Shown here: positions 1 through 11,048 of the stretch, piece after piece
How positions within the stretch are numbered: the stretch's first letter is position 1
Layout of the letters: each line of letters opens with the position of its first letter
Source: Knufia peltigerae
Taxonomy: Eukaryota; Ascomycota; Eurotiomycetes; Chaetothyriales; Trichomeriaceae
Assembly: GCA_030247855.1 (NCBI GenBank)
Contig: JAPDRN010000061.1
Span: 1 to 64,000, forward strand
DNA: 64,000 nt
Direction: 5' to 3'
Program-made: the position numbers and the translations under genes
The notes under the pieces: generated by a model
What the model saw: the letters and a program-made list of their open reading frames with translations, nothing else
Told to the model about the DNA's origin: nothing
Database searches by the model: none

Positions 1-281
1 AGGAAAAAATATTTGGTCTCTCGCTGACATTTTGTCATTTCACCCTCCCCAATACGCACTCATCTTGGAGAGGACTACCTCTATCGAAGAAGGAAAACAA
101 GGGTCTCGTTCAAGAGTTTTGACATTTACTTTACTTTGATGATTCTCCGGCTCGCCTTTCAAGGAAGCAATAATTCCACGTCTCCCGGCACAAGAAGTAG
201 GTGAAAAAAAGAACAAGGAATCCCCTCGTCCTCCCCCCAAAAAAAGAAAGGTCCCTTATCGCCGGTCAGTGGGTTTCTGGT

Positions 282-1528
282 TCACTCGGTCTTGAAGGCG
301 ATGCGACGGCTCTTGACCACGTCATCGTCCTCTCCAATGTCCAGCTCCCTGAGTTCCCCGGTGCCGACGTTGTAGATGAGGCCGTGGACCTGCAACCCTC
401 GTTCCTGGATGGCGTCGATGACGATTGGGTTCTCGTGCAGGACCTTGGCGCCGTGCCGGACGTTGAGCTCGACGAGCTTCAGGGCCCGCTCCTTGTCGTC
501 GAGGCTGTCCAAGAGTCCCAGGTTCTCCCGGCGGATGGCCCGCAGCGGCATGAGCCAGGTGTCGATCAGGCCCAGCTTCTTGTTGTCCAGGGCGGCGGCG
601 ATGCCACCGCACGACGTGTGTCCGCAGATGATGATGTGCTTGACCTTGAGGTACTGGACGGCGAACTGGATGACCGAGAGGGAATTGATGTCGGTCGGGG
701 TCAGGATGTTGGCGATGTTGCGGTGGCAAAAGATCTCGCCCGGCTTCAGGCCCAGGATGGTCGTCTCCGGGCAGCGAGAGTCGGCGCAGCCGATCCAGAG
801 GATCTGGGGCGACTGGCCTTTGCCCAGGGACTCGAAGAGCTCCGGCTCGGTCTCGGCCAGGGACCGTCGCCACGCCGAGTTGTTGTTGAAGGCCTTGGTG
901 AAGGCGTCATCGGAGTTCGGATCTACACAGACAAGGCAGCGTCTGGGTTAGTTTCAAATTCGGCTGGCTGACTGACACACCGAAACACTCGGGGGTGTTT
1001 TCTTCGTCATCCCAAAAGGGAAACACAAGGAAGTCCTGCGACGTTCGGGAGTTGACGGGTCGGGTCGGGAAAGTTGCAGCGTATCAGATCACAAACAAAA
1101 AATGATGTGCGCATGCATCATAACATGGGTACTCTGTAGCTGACATGAGGTATCGAACGATACAACTCAGTGGGTACAGAGCAACAGGACAAGGGGGGAA
1201 ACGAATGGTGGTAGTGATGTTGGTGGTGGTGGTGGTGGTCACGTGAACTGAGCACGCCAAACAAAAATTGTTGAGGTGGAATTTTGGATGGTCGTGCAGA
1301 TCATACAGGCCGTGCAGACAATACATGAAGATCAAAATAGGCAGTCAAGGGATGAAAAGAACAATTGAAGAATCTTTTTTCCCTTCATCATTCGAACACG
1401 AATCGATGCATTAGGTTCTTTGATGTTGAATGCGTAGCAAAAGCAGTGGGGTATGAATGGAGGAGGACATTGTAAAACTCCAGTAGGGAAAAAAAATACT
1501 GAGATGGACGGAACTAACCTGGAGACAT
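282..1528 (-). CDS. beta-class carbonic anhydrase
   Basis: Reversible hydration of CO2 to bicarbonate by a zinc enzyme of the beta (plant/fungal Nce103) class. The main exon is 282-922; its acceptor ends at 923. The donor is at 1518, so a 10-nt first exon starting at the ATG at 1528 (context ATCACCATG, close to the Kozak ideal) gives 216 aa, the usual size for the family. Visible active-site elements are CADSR near residue 48 (zinc Cys, then the Asp/Arg dyad) and GHTSCGG near residue 104 (zinc His and Cys); the family's C-terminal VHGLIYNVGTGEL stretch is present. The frame stays open upstream to an ATG at 2074 and would add about 180 Ser/Arg-rich residues resembling a mitochondrial presequence, so a longer mitochondrial form is possible. 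The intron (923-1518, 596 nt) is unusually long for this window. Family call is firm; the start is not. Confidence 0.85.
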
Positions 1529-2791
1529 GGTGATGGGGTTGAACTCTTCTTCCTCTTCGTCCGCCTTTTGTCCCTCGGGTGGTGCGGCGGTGGTCGTGTT
1601 GTTTGTGTGTGTCGAGGGAGTCGTCGAGTGCTTGTGGCTAGAGCTGCTGCAGAATCGTGTCTGTTGTATTAGTACTCGCAGAGAGGATGGGAATCGGCGA
1701 GATATAAAAAGGTCGCCGGACGACTTCGAGAATGACGACTGTGACGGGGCGGCTGGGCGGATCCTCGAAAAGGACCAGTAGATCCCGGAAGTACAGGAGA
1801 CAGGAGTAGATCTACTACTAGCGGTACGACAAGAAGTACCTATGAATCTAGCGGACCGGAACCAGGGGGGAAGTGAACAAGATGGCTGATGCGATGATGA
1901 ATGGTGCACGCCGATTAGTCCGAAGTGTTCTGCTGCTGAAAAGGGAGCCCCCGATTTGTTGACCCGACATGCGAGATTAGTGCTAAGACGTCGCAATGTT
2001 GAGGATGACGACGACGTCGACGAGGGGAGGAAAGCAATAGAAGAAGTAGAATAAGCCAAAGGTCGAGAGAGCATGGCAACACCTCTTTGGTTCTCTTGGA
2101 ATTAATTGCTCCGGAGAGTAGAGAAGCGGAAGGATGAAGGGTGGTAGAAACCGGGAATTATTATTTTTTCCCCTTCTTTTTCTTGAACAGCCCCCCGGCC
2201 AAAAAAAAGACACAGGCTTGAGTCACCATCTATGATGACGGAGTATGGAGAGTGTCGGCCTGCGAAGATCGGATTTTTGGTGAGGATTATCATCTGTGCT
2301 CCGTATGAACGGAGATCTTGGTGAGTTCCCGGTGACCGATTTGGTGGGAACTTTTACTGGCTGGGGGGGGAAGTTGAGAGCCCCCTAATAAATTACTTCC
2401 ATTCAATAGGTTGTTTAACTACTCCGTTATTAGACGAAAAAAAGGACCCATTCGAGATGCTAGGGGATTCTATCCCGTTGCCGCCCTCGAATGTCAGTTA
2501 AGCTGCTAAAAGGCACAGTAGGTACTGTGCCTACGGAGTACTTACTTGGCAATCATGGATCTACATTCACTTCAGTGCCTGAGGATTCATTGATACATTT
2601 ATTAATGTTCAACTAATCACGAGTCTAGCACCGCAGGCCAGACGATAGATAATGCCGACAGGAAGGTGTGGGATGCCGTGAAAGAATCACTATGGGAAGA
2701 CCACAGGTTGCGGCATGTCCAAAACATCTCTTCAAATACGAACCTACGTACTCCGTCGGTCGAGAAAAGATACTGACCCTTTACTCCGTAA
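1529..2791. other. upstream region of carbonic anhydrase
   Basis: Probable promoter and 5' leader of the carbonic anhydrase, or its N-terminal extension (see that entry). On the minus strand a TATA-like TTTTATAT lies near 1700. AT-rich DNA follows to 2791 with words of the TACGGAGTA type at 2532-2540 and 2782-2790. I see no gene on the plus strand. Confidence 0.4.
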
Positions 2792-3560
2792 TTGTGTGAG
2801 CTATGCAGGCTTTTGGACTATTTTCCTTCGACTCGGCAACTTTTGTTCCGCAAGACCACGATAGTTCATCAGGTATTTTTGGGTCGGCTCGTCCGTTGTA
2901 TCACAGAACAGTTACGTCTACTGACCAGTGCCTGCGAGTCATCTTCTCGTCCTGCCGGAGAGTTTGCGAAAGACATTGAGAATCTAGGATGTAGCGCAAT
3001 AGCGCCTCTGAATCGGGAATACGGATTCGACTCTCCCGACCAATCTTTCCGGCACTTCATGTCGCCGTCGTCCACCGTGGTCGTCGAGGTGGCGCATTCG
3101 GAGCACCAAAACTGGAGAGTTTCTAGACTTCTCGCCGAGGAGTACATATTGGGAAGTAACCTCGAGGTCCGGGTCGTGGTAGGGGTGAACCTCGAGTACG
3201 AAAAGACCAAGAGGGCCGTCTTTTCCGTCTGGCGGGCAAAGCAGCGAGAGGACGAAGTTTGGGTCGTCGAGACCGTCGTCAGAAACCGAGTAAGACTCCA
3301 CTGGTTCTATGATATTTGGGCCACACGACTGACGTTGTGACGAGACATTCCGCAATGACGACGACAAATCAACCACGGACAACCAGACGCTCGGCCTGCG
3401 GTTACGCCTGGAGGACTTTGCGGATGAAAAGACATGCCAACGTTTCAAGGCCAAGGACAAGTCGTTCAAGGACAGAGACATTTTTGTGTCGTGCGACGGG
3501 ATGTACGGGTATCTGGAAAGGGCGGAGGCCATGGATGAGACAGCCGCAAAAGCACAATAG
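2792..3560 (+). CDS. fungal restriction-endonuclease-fold-like protein
   Basis: No biochemical function is known to me. Two exons, 2792-3289 and 3345-3560, are joined across a 55-nt intron with a GTAAGA donor and a CTGAC branch site 12 nt before the AG, giving 237 aa. The core reads VVVEVAHSE, then LAEEYILGS, then RVVVGVNLEYE and AVFSVWR, followed after the intron by LRLRLEDFAD. This series is typical of a large fungal family of small hypothetical proteins with a PD-(D/E)XK-like core, in which the glutamate of VEVAHS and the downstream charged strand would be the relic active-site positions. The N-terminus is shorter and less typical than I expect, so the gene may be 5'-truncated. It stands alone between carbonic anhydrase and pom33. 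The family assignment rests on memory of the motif order. Confidence 0.6.
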
Positions 3561-4794
3561 GGGAAGTGGCAAACCTCACCGAAGAAGTGCCGGCGAACAC
3601 GGGATCCCGAAGAGCAGCTGAACGCCCGCGACGAAGCTGCATAGGACTGCGGCGGAAGAAACGCGCATGCAAAGCGGCCTAGAAATAGAGGACGACTCCT
3701 ATGATGGAGAGCTCCTCAGAAAAAAATAGAGAAAAGCCATCATGGCCGAAATCTCCCATGAATGTTTCTTTCATTACAGCACCGTGACATTGACATCAGG
3801 GATTGATACCTAGGTAACGCCATTTTGCGATGGGCATCGAAAACCTTTCAGAATCAAGCAACGAGTAGAACTGGCGTGTTTCAACGAGTCCCGCTTCCAG
3901 GCGTTCACCTTCATCCATATCTTTTTTGTGTAGGTACTTTGTACGGAACTACCCTTATCGGCTCTCGTTTTCGTACTCTCGTACTCGTCCCGGTGATTGT
4001 TGATACCGCGGGAGACGGAGGACGGAATAACCTTTGCTGGACAGCTTCTTTCGTCTCAGTCAGGGAGGAAGCGAGAGAGTAGATGGGCACCATTGGTACT
4101 ACAATCTGCAATACAAGATCAAAAAGGAAAAGGACACAGGCGGACGTATGATGAAAAGATACGACCAAACACTAGCAAATACTCATCTGTAATACTAACT
4201 CATCCCTATTTTCATCCCCTCTGTCAAGTTACTCATGCCCAAGCTACTGTTACTTGATGACCCAAGCCGAGCAAAACATGCCTCTCAAGCTGCCAGTAAT
4301 CCAAACATACATACCTATGTGTATCTGACCTAAGCAACCTCGAAGTAGAGCGTTTGAATCCAGGCGCCTAAGCAATGCTCAATCATTTCCACCTGTCTCG
4401 CCTTAATACGCACACATACAAAACGCAGCGCGCTCTCCCATTCAGCCCTTTGGAGGATCGACATGATATGACGACCCTTTTGCGACAAAGCTCTTTGAGA
4501 CGTCATCCGACCAAAAGTCTCGTGGCCATTGACAAGGATTTGTCGAGACGCGCGCAACACAAGAAATTTCAACAGCTCTCAATCGGTTTTCCACATTCAT
4601 TCGTTCCCAACTTGTTTTCTTTTTCACCAGTCCTCAACAGCTCTCTCCTGCTTCCATCTGCCAGCAATCGAATTTCAGAACGTTATCGTCCTGTCCTTAG
4701 CTTCAGTGTTATTGATGACAAGAGCCGTGGCTGACCACCCAAATGGTCTAGCCGACCATTCTGTTTCGCCCTTGCTAATAACCTTGTGGTGTCC
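3561..4794. other. intergenic, no recognisable gene
   Basis: Open frames here are short, overlap one another on both strands and resemble nothing I know. The segment holds the 3' flank of the gene ending at 3560 and the 3' flank of the pom33-like gene ending at 4795. Confidence 0.4.
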
Positions 4795-5771
4795 TCACTG
4801 AGGCTTCTTTTGAGCAGCAGCTCCACCAATGTACTTTCGGACGTCTGTGGCGTCAACCACCTGTCGACCAAGTCCCTTGATGGTTTCCCAAGCTTGTCTG
4901 GCAGCGGGTGGAACGTTGGGGTTCTGGACTTGTTGATCAATGTGGGCAGACCCTTGCGAAAAGGCACCTTGAATGAATGAACTCTGGTGGAATCTCGCCC
5001 TCAGGAAAACGGTGTAGATGCCTAACAGAACCCACGAACCTTTGCTAAAGGTCAAGGCTGAAAGGACCAGACGGAACCATAAGAGGATTTCCAAGGCAGC
5101 CACCAACATCATCGAGCTGTCGTAGTATTCCTTGACAAATCTTCCAATGGCGGTCGCAAGAGGGGATTGCGACTTGGACGCTCCGGGGGAGGTTGGAGTA
5201 CTACCTGGCGCCACCTTTGGAGGAGAAATGGTGGGGATAATGTTGGTACGGGTATAAGTTGCGACATGGAAGACCGAGTAGACGGAGAAGGGCAACAGTG
5301 CTAGAGGGATCTGCCTCGAGTAGAGCCAAACCAAACTGATGACTAGAGTTCCTCGTTAGTTTTTCTGAATCCGACTGTCAGATTCGTCCACGTACGCAAG
5401 TATTGAACGTTCTCATCAGAGAGCAAGAGAATCGCGGTACGGCCGACGGGGTCACCTGGCTTCACACGGGCACGATAGGCCTTGAAGACCACGATCCCGT
5501 ATGTTGCGACGGCCGAGACAAAGGCGAGTCTGTAGGTGAAAGCTGCCCATTTAGAGTTGTAGTTGAACGTGAAGTAGGAGAGGCCGTAACGGAAGACGGA
5601 GAGTAAGAGGGTGAAGTGACCGAGGAACCAGGCACTGTATTGAGTCAATCAGCCAGCTCTTCTGAGAAAAATACCAGCAAAAATAGGATATCTTGCTCAC
5701 AATTGCAGGGTCGTGGCGAGTCGAGTTACCCGTTCGCCAAGCGAGGCATTGGGGGGAGATGGAGGAGCCAT
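4795..5771 (-). CDS. Pom33/TMEM33-family ER and nuclear pore membrane protein
   Basis: Multi-spanning ER/nuclear-envelope protein; fungal Pom33/Tts1 relatives help nuclear pore distribution and shape ER membranes. Three exons (5701-5771, 5396-5634, 4795-5342) separated by introns of 66 and 53 nt give about 285 aa. The start MAPPSPPNASLGER at 5771 and the stretch QFAWFLGHFTLLLSVFRYGL are typical of the fungal family. Hydrophobic helices follow in exon 2 (FTYRLAFVSAVATYGIVVF) and exon 3 (LISLVWLYSRQIPLALLPF and a later LVAALEILLWFRLVLSAL). Joining exon 2 to exon 3 gives ENVQYLLISLVWLYSRQ, matching the conserved family core and confirming the splice. The C-terminal 70 residues are soluble and polar. 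Single-copy housekeeping gene with no functional link to its neighbours. Confidence 0.9.
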
Positions 5772-7084
5772 TGCGTGAAGCTTCAGAGGACGTCAATGGA
5801 GGGGCGGTCAAGACGCAAGTAGGAGACTGCGTGAGGAGGGAGACTTTGGAGATTCGATGGAGGGAGGTGGATGAGAACGAGTGAAAAGGATGAGAAGCTA
5901 TGTACGCAACAACAACACCGAGGTGGTGTTTGGTGACAAACGAGCAATGTACGCCTCCAGGAGCTGTTTTGAAGCAAGAGTAGAACAGTGGAGGGGGAGA
6001 AGGAAGATAGCAAATGGTGGTGGTGAAGGTACCAAGAGAGAACAACTTTTGGGGGGAATAGCAAGGAATTCACTGCTCCATAGAAAGAAGCTACAGGTGG
6101 CTTTTTCACGGGCGCAATGATGTCAACCCCTCCAAGCTGCGTTTAAGCTACGACAAGTCTTTCTCAGCACCCACCAACAAAGAACAGACCAGCTTCACTA
6201 CGTCAAATTGCCCACTATCTGCGCACGTACAGACGTCTGTCCTTCCATCGTCCATCGACACATCATCGTGTCCATGCGGTATTTGCCTCGTGCACATGTC
6301 AAAATGTCTCCCCCTTCAACATCAAACAGACTCCCTTGCCGAGTAGGGACGGAGTACGTGCACACAATACGGAAAACGGAGTCTGCCTACCAACTACCTT
6401 AGGTACCTTAGCCACGGAGTACCTAGGTACGAGTACTTTTAGCCTTCATACCAGCCGTCTCGCCTATCTGGGTCCCCTATCTCGTCATTCCGCGCACTAT
6501 TAATCCTCGTACCATGATGGAATGTACCGAGTACAGACATCACTTTGCGCAATACGGAAATTCCTCAAGTGACCCTGCATCTCACAAGAAGACTACACTA
6601 TTCGGCAAATACCTTCGGAGTGGAAAGATGCCAACTTTTTATTTCTTATCAAAGCATGCTCCTAACCCCTCCTACCCGACAACTCTGAATACTACCATAT
6701 GGTCAAGGAAATATACATGATGGCTGTGAATGAAGATCCTAAGCCCTTCCATTTACCATAACTACCTAGCTGACTTGGATGTGCTGAAACCGGACCTGAT
6801 CAGACCAGACCAGATTTGTTGCATTACGCACAAGCCAAGGATTCTCCCCTTCGACCGTCGTCCTCCATTCGAGGCATCCATGTATGTGATTAAACGTAGC
6901 GACTGTAACAGCCCCGGTCTGTCACTGGCTTTCAGACAATACCAACAAAACGTGCAAGAAAATAAAAATGAAAGTGGTGTTAGAAAACAAGGTATCGCCA
7001 TCGTCGTCTCGTCGCTGAGCTGAAGTGCAAATGGTAGAAAAGTAAGGTCAGGCCAAACATCGGCGAAAAGCGGCCTGTCATCAT
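5772..7084. other. promoter of pom33-like gene and 3' flank of septin
   Basis: No convincing coding sequence. The stretch 6349-6422 carries two copies of ACGGAGTAC together with several GGTACC/CCTAGG-like short palindromes, a dense patch of the intergenic word seen elsewhere in this window. The remainder towards 7084 is probably septin 3' UTR. Confidence 0.4.
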
Positions 7085-8593
7085 CTAACGGAGTGAGAAG
7101 CCCTTCCTCTTGCCCTCCTTCTCAATAGGTCGACCTTGTTCGATGCGAGTCTTCTTCTCCTCGAGCTCTGCGCGCTGTCTCTCCAGCTGTTCCTTCATCT
7201 CGCGGTGACGAGCAAACAGCTCTTCCTCGCTCTGCTGCAGCTTGCTTTCCTTTTCTTGCACCTTTTGTTGGAAGACCATCTTCATCTCTGCCTCCATCTT
7301 GGCAAGCTTCTGCTCGTGCAAGGTCCGCTCTTCCTCTTGCTTCACTGCAGGGTTGACCTCCTTGAAGACACTGGGGTCTTGTGAGACTCCCATCTGGATG
7401 AGCTTGTCGGATCTGTAGTTCTCGTACAAGACATTGTTGGTATGTTCCTTGAGTTCTTCCATGTGCGTTCGGATCAGCATTTGTCGAAGCTTGACAAAAT
7501 CGCAGTGATCCTCATTATCCACCTCGATAATACCCCAAGGGTAACGGCGGCCTCGTACTTTACGACCTTCAGGGTTGGTCACTTCGTAGTTGGCACCGAC
7601 AACAGCGAACGGAACCTTGGACATGATCTCTTGATTCTCGGCAATGGTCTCTTCGTCGTCCAGTTCATATCTGGGACCTTCGAAGATCTGGATCGAGTGG
7701 TGGGAGATGTCGGCTAGGATCTAGCTAGGTTAGTACACTATTATTCTATAGTCATGACACGCAGGAGACTCACTCTCTGCTTGAACAGTGCCACCTCTTC
7801 ATCGGTCAGGGTATCGGCTTTGGCAATGACGGGAATCAGGTTGACCTTGGTATGCAGGCGGCGCATGACTTCAATGTCCAGGGGTTTCAAAGAGTGGCCA
7901 GTGGGCTGAATGAAGTAGACACAGGCGTGGACTCTGTTGTCAACAATGTTCATCCGGTTGACCTTGTTCTCGGCCTCGAGGTATGCATCGTATCTCTGCT
8001 CAATGTTTTCCACAATTGGCCTCCAAGAGTCGTCGTTGTTGACAAAGTCGCCAAAGCCGGGTGTGTCGACCACGGTCAACCTCAGTCGAACTCCGTTCTC
8101 TTCAATGTCGGCACTGATAGACTGGATGGATACAGTCTTTGGGATAATATCCAAGCTTGGGCCTTTGCGTTCGCGTGGTGGATAGAGAGAAGTGTTGAAG
8201 AGCGTGTTGATCAATGTAGATTTTCCCAGTCCAGATTCACCTGAGGCATGTCAATTCCGATTTCGCCGTAGAGTCCCTGTTCTTGAACCTACCGACAACC
8301 ATGACGTTGAAGTTGAAACCCTTTCTGACACTCTTGCGGTGCCACTGGTTGGGAAGGTTCGCAAAACCAACATAACCAGTCAATTTTCTTCTGACCACAT
8401 TTCTCATATCATTTGCAGCGGCAGCTGCAGCCTTGGGGTCTTTGGAGCTGACGGTCTGTGCAGCATTGGCTCCCATGGGGTTGCTCTCCTTGACGAAGGG
8501 GGATGCAGGCTTTCCATTGGGAACGCTGGGGGAAGGAGAGGACCGAACACCGTTGGGGGAGACGGCAGCTGTATTTGAAGTCAGGTCAGCCAT
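7085..8593 (-). CDS. aspB: septin, AspB/Cdc3-type
   Basis: GTP-binding cytoskeletal protein that assembles into hetero-oligomeric septin filaments at septa, hyphal tips and branch points. Three exons (8293-8593, 7774-8240, 7085-7720) with introns of 52 and 53 nt give 467 aa, the size of Aspergillus AspB. Visible elements are a low-complexity N-terminus (about 1-75), the polybasic region before KSVRKGFNFNVMVVG, P-loop GESGLGKST (about residue 101), DTPGFGDFV (about 156), AKADTLTDEE (about 239), the septin-unique region PFAVVGANYEV then RRYPWGIIEV, and a C-terminal charged coiled coil of about 100 residues rich in Glu/Gln/Lys. The ATG at 8593 (MADLTSN) was chosen because family members begin similarly; an in-frame ATG lies at 8743. 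The core matches AspB (Cdc3) better than the other septin classes. Confidence 0.93.
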
Positions 8594-9735
8594 GGTTGTC
8601 TGGGAAGGAGTAATCTGAATTGTAGGCAAAGTGAAGTGAAAAGTTGATTTCTCTTGACGATCAGGGACGTCCAAAGTCTTCGAGTCCACGCCTGGACTGG
8701 CTGTGTTCCGAAACCCCATCATACCCATTTTTTGAAGGTGCATTTAGGCAACCAGGGAACATGTGAGGCTAGAGACGCAAGCCGACATTCTTTTTCAAAT
8801 GGAGGGAGATGGGAGAAGAATGTAGGCGGAGGTTGAGGAAAGACGGAGATTGAAAGAGTGACGAACCCATTTCTCAAATGGAAGAAGTGTAGTTGTGAAG
8901 ACACGAGAAGAGAAGTGAACTAAGGCAACTGCGACCTGAAGCTGTTAGTATGCGCACAAGATATGAGGTATGACAATGATGCGACGGGATACGATGGCAG
9001 TCGTGCCTGTGAAGCAAGGGGTCCCCAGAGATTTCGGGAGGCTTGACACGCATGGAGAGGAAGAGTGAGGACGTGGACATACAGAGTGGTCAAGTCGTGA
9101 ATTCCGCCGGTGTTGGTAATGGCGTTTTCGAACGAGCGTAAGAAGAAAGCAGATGCGCTCGACACAAAGAGAAGCAAAAAAAGGACACGAAGAGGAAGAT
9201 AGACAGCGTCGTCTGCTCCTATGGTTGAATTCCTGAAAGGACGTTTGAACGTTGATCTGTCTCTCCTTCGCTGGCTGCAATCAAGCAACGGTGGAAAAAG
9301 GGGATCACGCCAAGTCTGGATTGGGCATAGACTGCTGGTACGAGTACGAGGCCCCTCACTGATTGGATGAACCCATCGGAGCTTTTCCCAGGGCACCGCA
9401 GGCCCGTCTGATCGATTCCACTCTCCTCACTATACTATGAGTACGGAGTGTGAGAGTACTGCCAGCTTCCAAACCCCTGATCCCTTCCCCGGCCCGTCCT
9501 TCAATATCTGCACCCATGCGCCACCGACACCAGGATGGATCCTGATCGACGAGCAAAAAAGGTGTATTTATTGTACGTACAAAAAGGACAAATCTGAAGA
9601 GCCGAAGATTTTGTGCATTATAGTACAGTCTATATCTATCATCGCCTGACATCCTATCCAAGGGTATCCCCATACAATGACACCAGTTGGCACGGAGTAC
9701 GGAGTACTCGGTACTGCAAACGTACACAGAAATAT
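8594..9735. other. septin 5' region and carrier 3' flank
   Basis: Pyrimidine-rich on the minus strand, fitting a long septin 5' UTR and promoter. A tandem ACGGAGTACGGAGTAC lies at 9692-9707. No gene recognised. Confidence 0.4.
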
Positions 9736-11048
9736 TTACATCACTCCTGATCCTTCGCTGGATCGCACACGCTCCATCTGCTTCAACAAATATTGGTACA
9801 GGACAAGCATCGTTCCACTTTGGACGCTTGTCCACACAAACCGTGGGCCAACGCCACGAAACAGGCCCGGTACACCCTCAGTTTGGTAGATGAGCCTGAG
9901 CCCCGTTATCACGGAAGAGGTGTCCAAGGTAGGAGCGGTATGGGGAACAGTTCGCGGTCCCGAGTGGATCAAACGTGTCTGTGACTGTGAGGTCGGAGTA
10001 TTCTTGATCGTCTTCTCGTGATGGGCTGCCTGACTGTGTTTCGTATGATTGTCCGGGGAAATCTGGGTTTGTATCCGTGTCTTGACTACATCCAATGGAC
10101 AGGTCATAACGCCTGCAATACCGCCCGCCGAGACTGCAGTCGACACCTCCAATCCAAGGCCAATATCATTCTTTCCGCTCCACCTCTGTGCGAATTTGCG
10201 CTCTTGTTCGTAGAATGCGAACTGTAAGGCGGAAAATGGGAGGTCTCTCACGATTGTGGCCTTGTATCCCGAATAAAGCGCACCAAATCCTTCTGTTCTC
10301 GCTATTGTTTTGGCCGCGTCCCAAGTAGATTTATAATTGTATCCAGAATTGAAGAAGGGATTGTTGTATCGCCCCTGTAGTTGCAATCGGGTCTTGAGAA
10401 CTTCGGAGGGAACATAGACAACCGATGCTGCGAAATCGGCGAGAAATCCTGCACTTTGTCAACCATTGAACCTTTTGCCAGACAAACGGGCTATCATACC
10501 ACTTGCAAGGTATGCAAGAGACGGGCTCACTCCTCTATCGAGCATATGTCTCTTGCAATATTCATATGAACCAAAAAATGTCACCGTGCCAGGAAACGAC
10601 CCCAGCATGGCCGCTGTGAATCCTCCGTAGAGGCCTCTCCTGATGCCTTCTTGCCGGAAAATCTTGACATATGAATCGGACAAACTGGAGTACTTAGGAG
10701 GAAAATGGGGATCGCCTTGTTGTCTCGTCTTGACTGTGTCTAAAGAGTGCATGAGAATGTCGCCGCTGGTTCCACCGATTCCACCAGCGAGCATGGACTG
10801 TACCGGGTGAGCAAAACCAGCAAAATGAATAGAGGGTACGGCAGCCATACATGAAGATAAGGAGGCCTCTTCAGCTCATCATCGGTTTCCTCCTCCGCCA
10901 ACTTTTCCATTGTTCGTTGGCGTTTAATCTGTCGTGCGCTGTCGATCTCGAGTTCTGACTCGGCGGAGCCATTGCGTTGAATCTGGACAGAGTCTCTAGG
11001 CGTGTTATCTTGAGAGAAGAGATTGGAGAATCGAGAGGTTGCACTCAT
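9736..11048 (-). CDS. mitochondrial carrier family protein, Mme1-like
   Basis: Inner-membrane solute carrier. Three exons (10851-11048, 10500-10797, 9736-10448) with introns of 53 and 51 nt give 402 aa. Three carrier signatures are visible: HSLDTVKTR in repeat 1, PSEVLKTR in repeat 2 and PLDVVKTR in repeat 3. Gly-rich even-numbered helices such as YGGFTAAMLGSFPGTVTFF and YSGYKATIVRDLPFSALQFA are also present. Closest remembered relatives are yeast Ymr166c (Mme1, magnesium export) and SAM-carrier-like proteins. The hydrophilic N-terminus (about 65 aa, acidic and basic blocks) and a polar insert of about 50 aa between the last two helices make it longer than the typical 300 aa. Substrate assignment is inference only. 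Confidence 0.88.

Noticed and set aside
201..971. Long plus-strand open frame over the carbonic anhydrase
   Set aside because: It is the antisense shadow of the carbonic anhydrase exon; its composition is Val/Leu/Asp-rich and matches no family.
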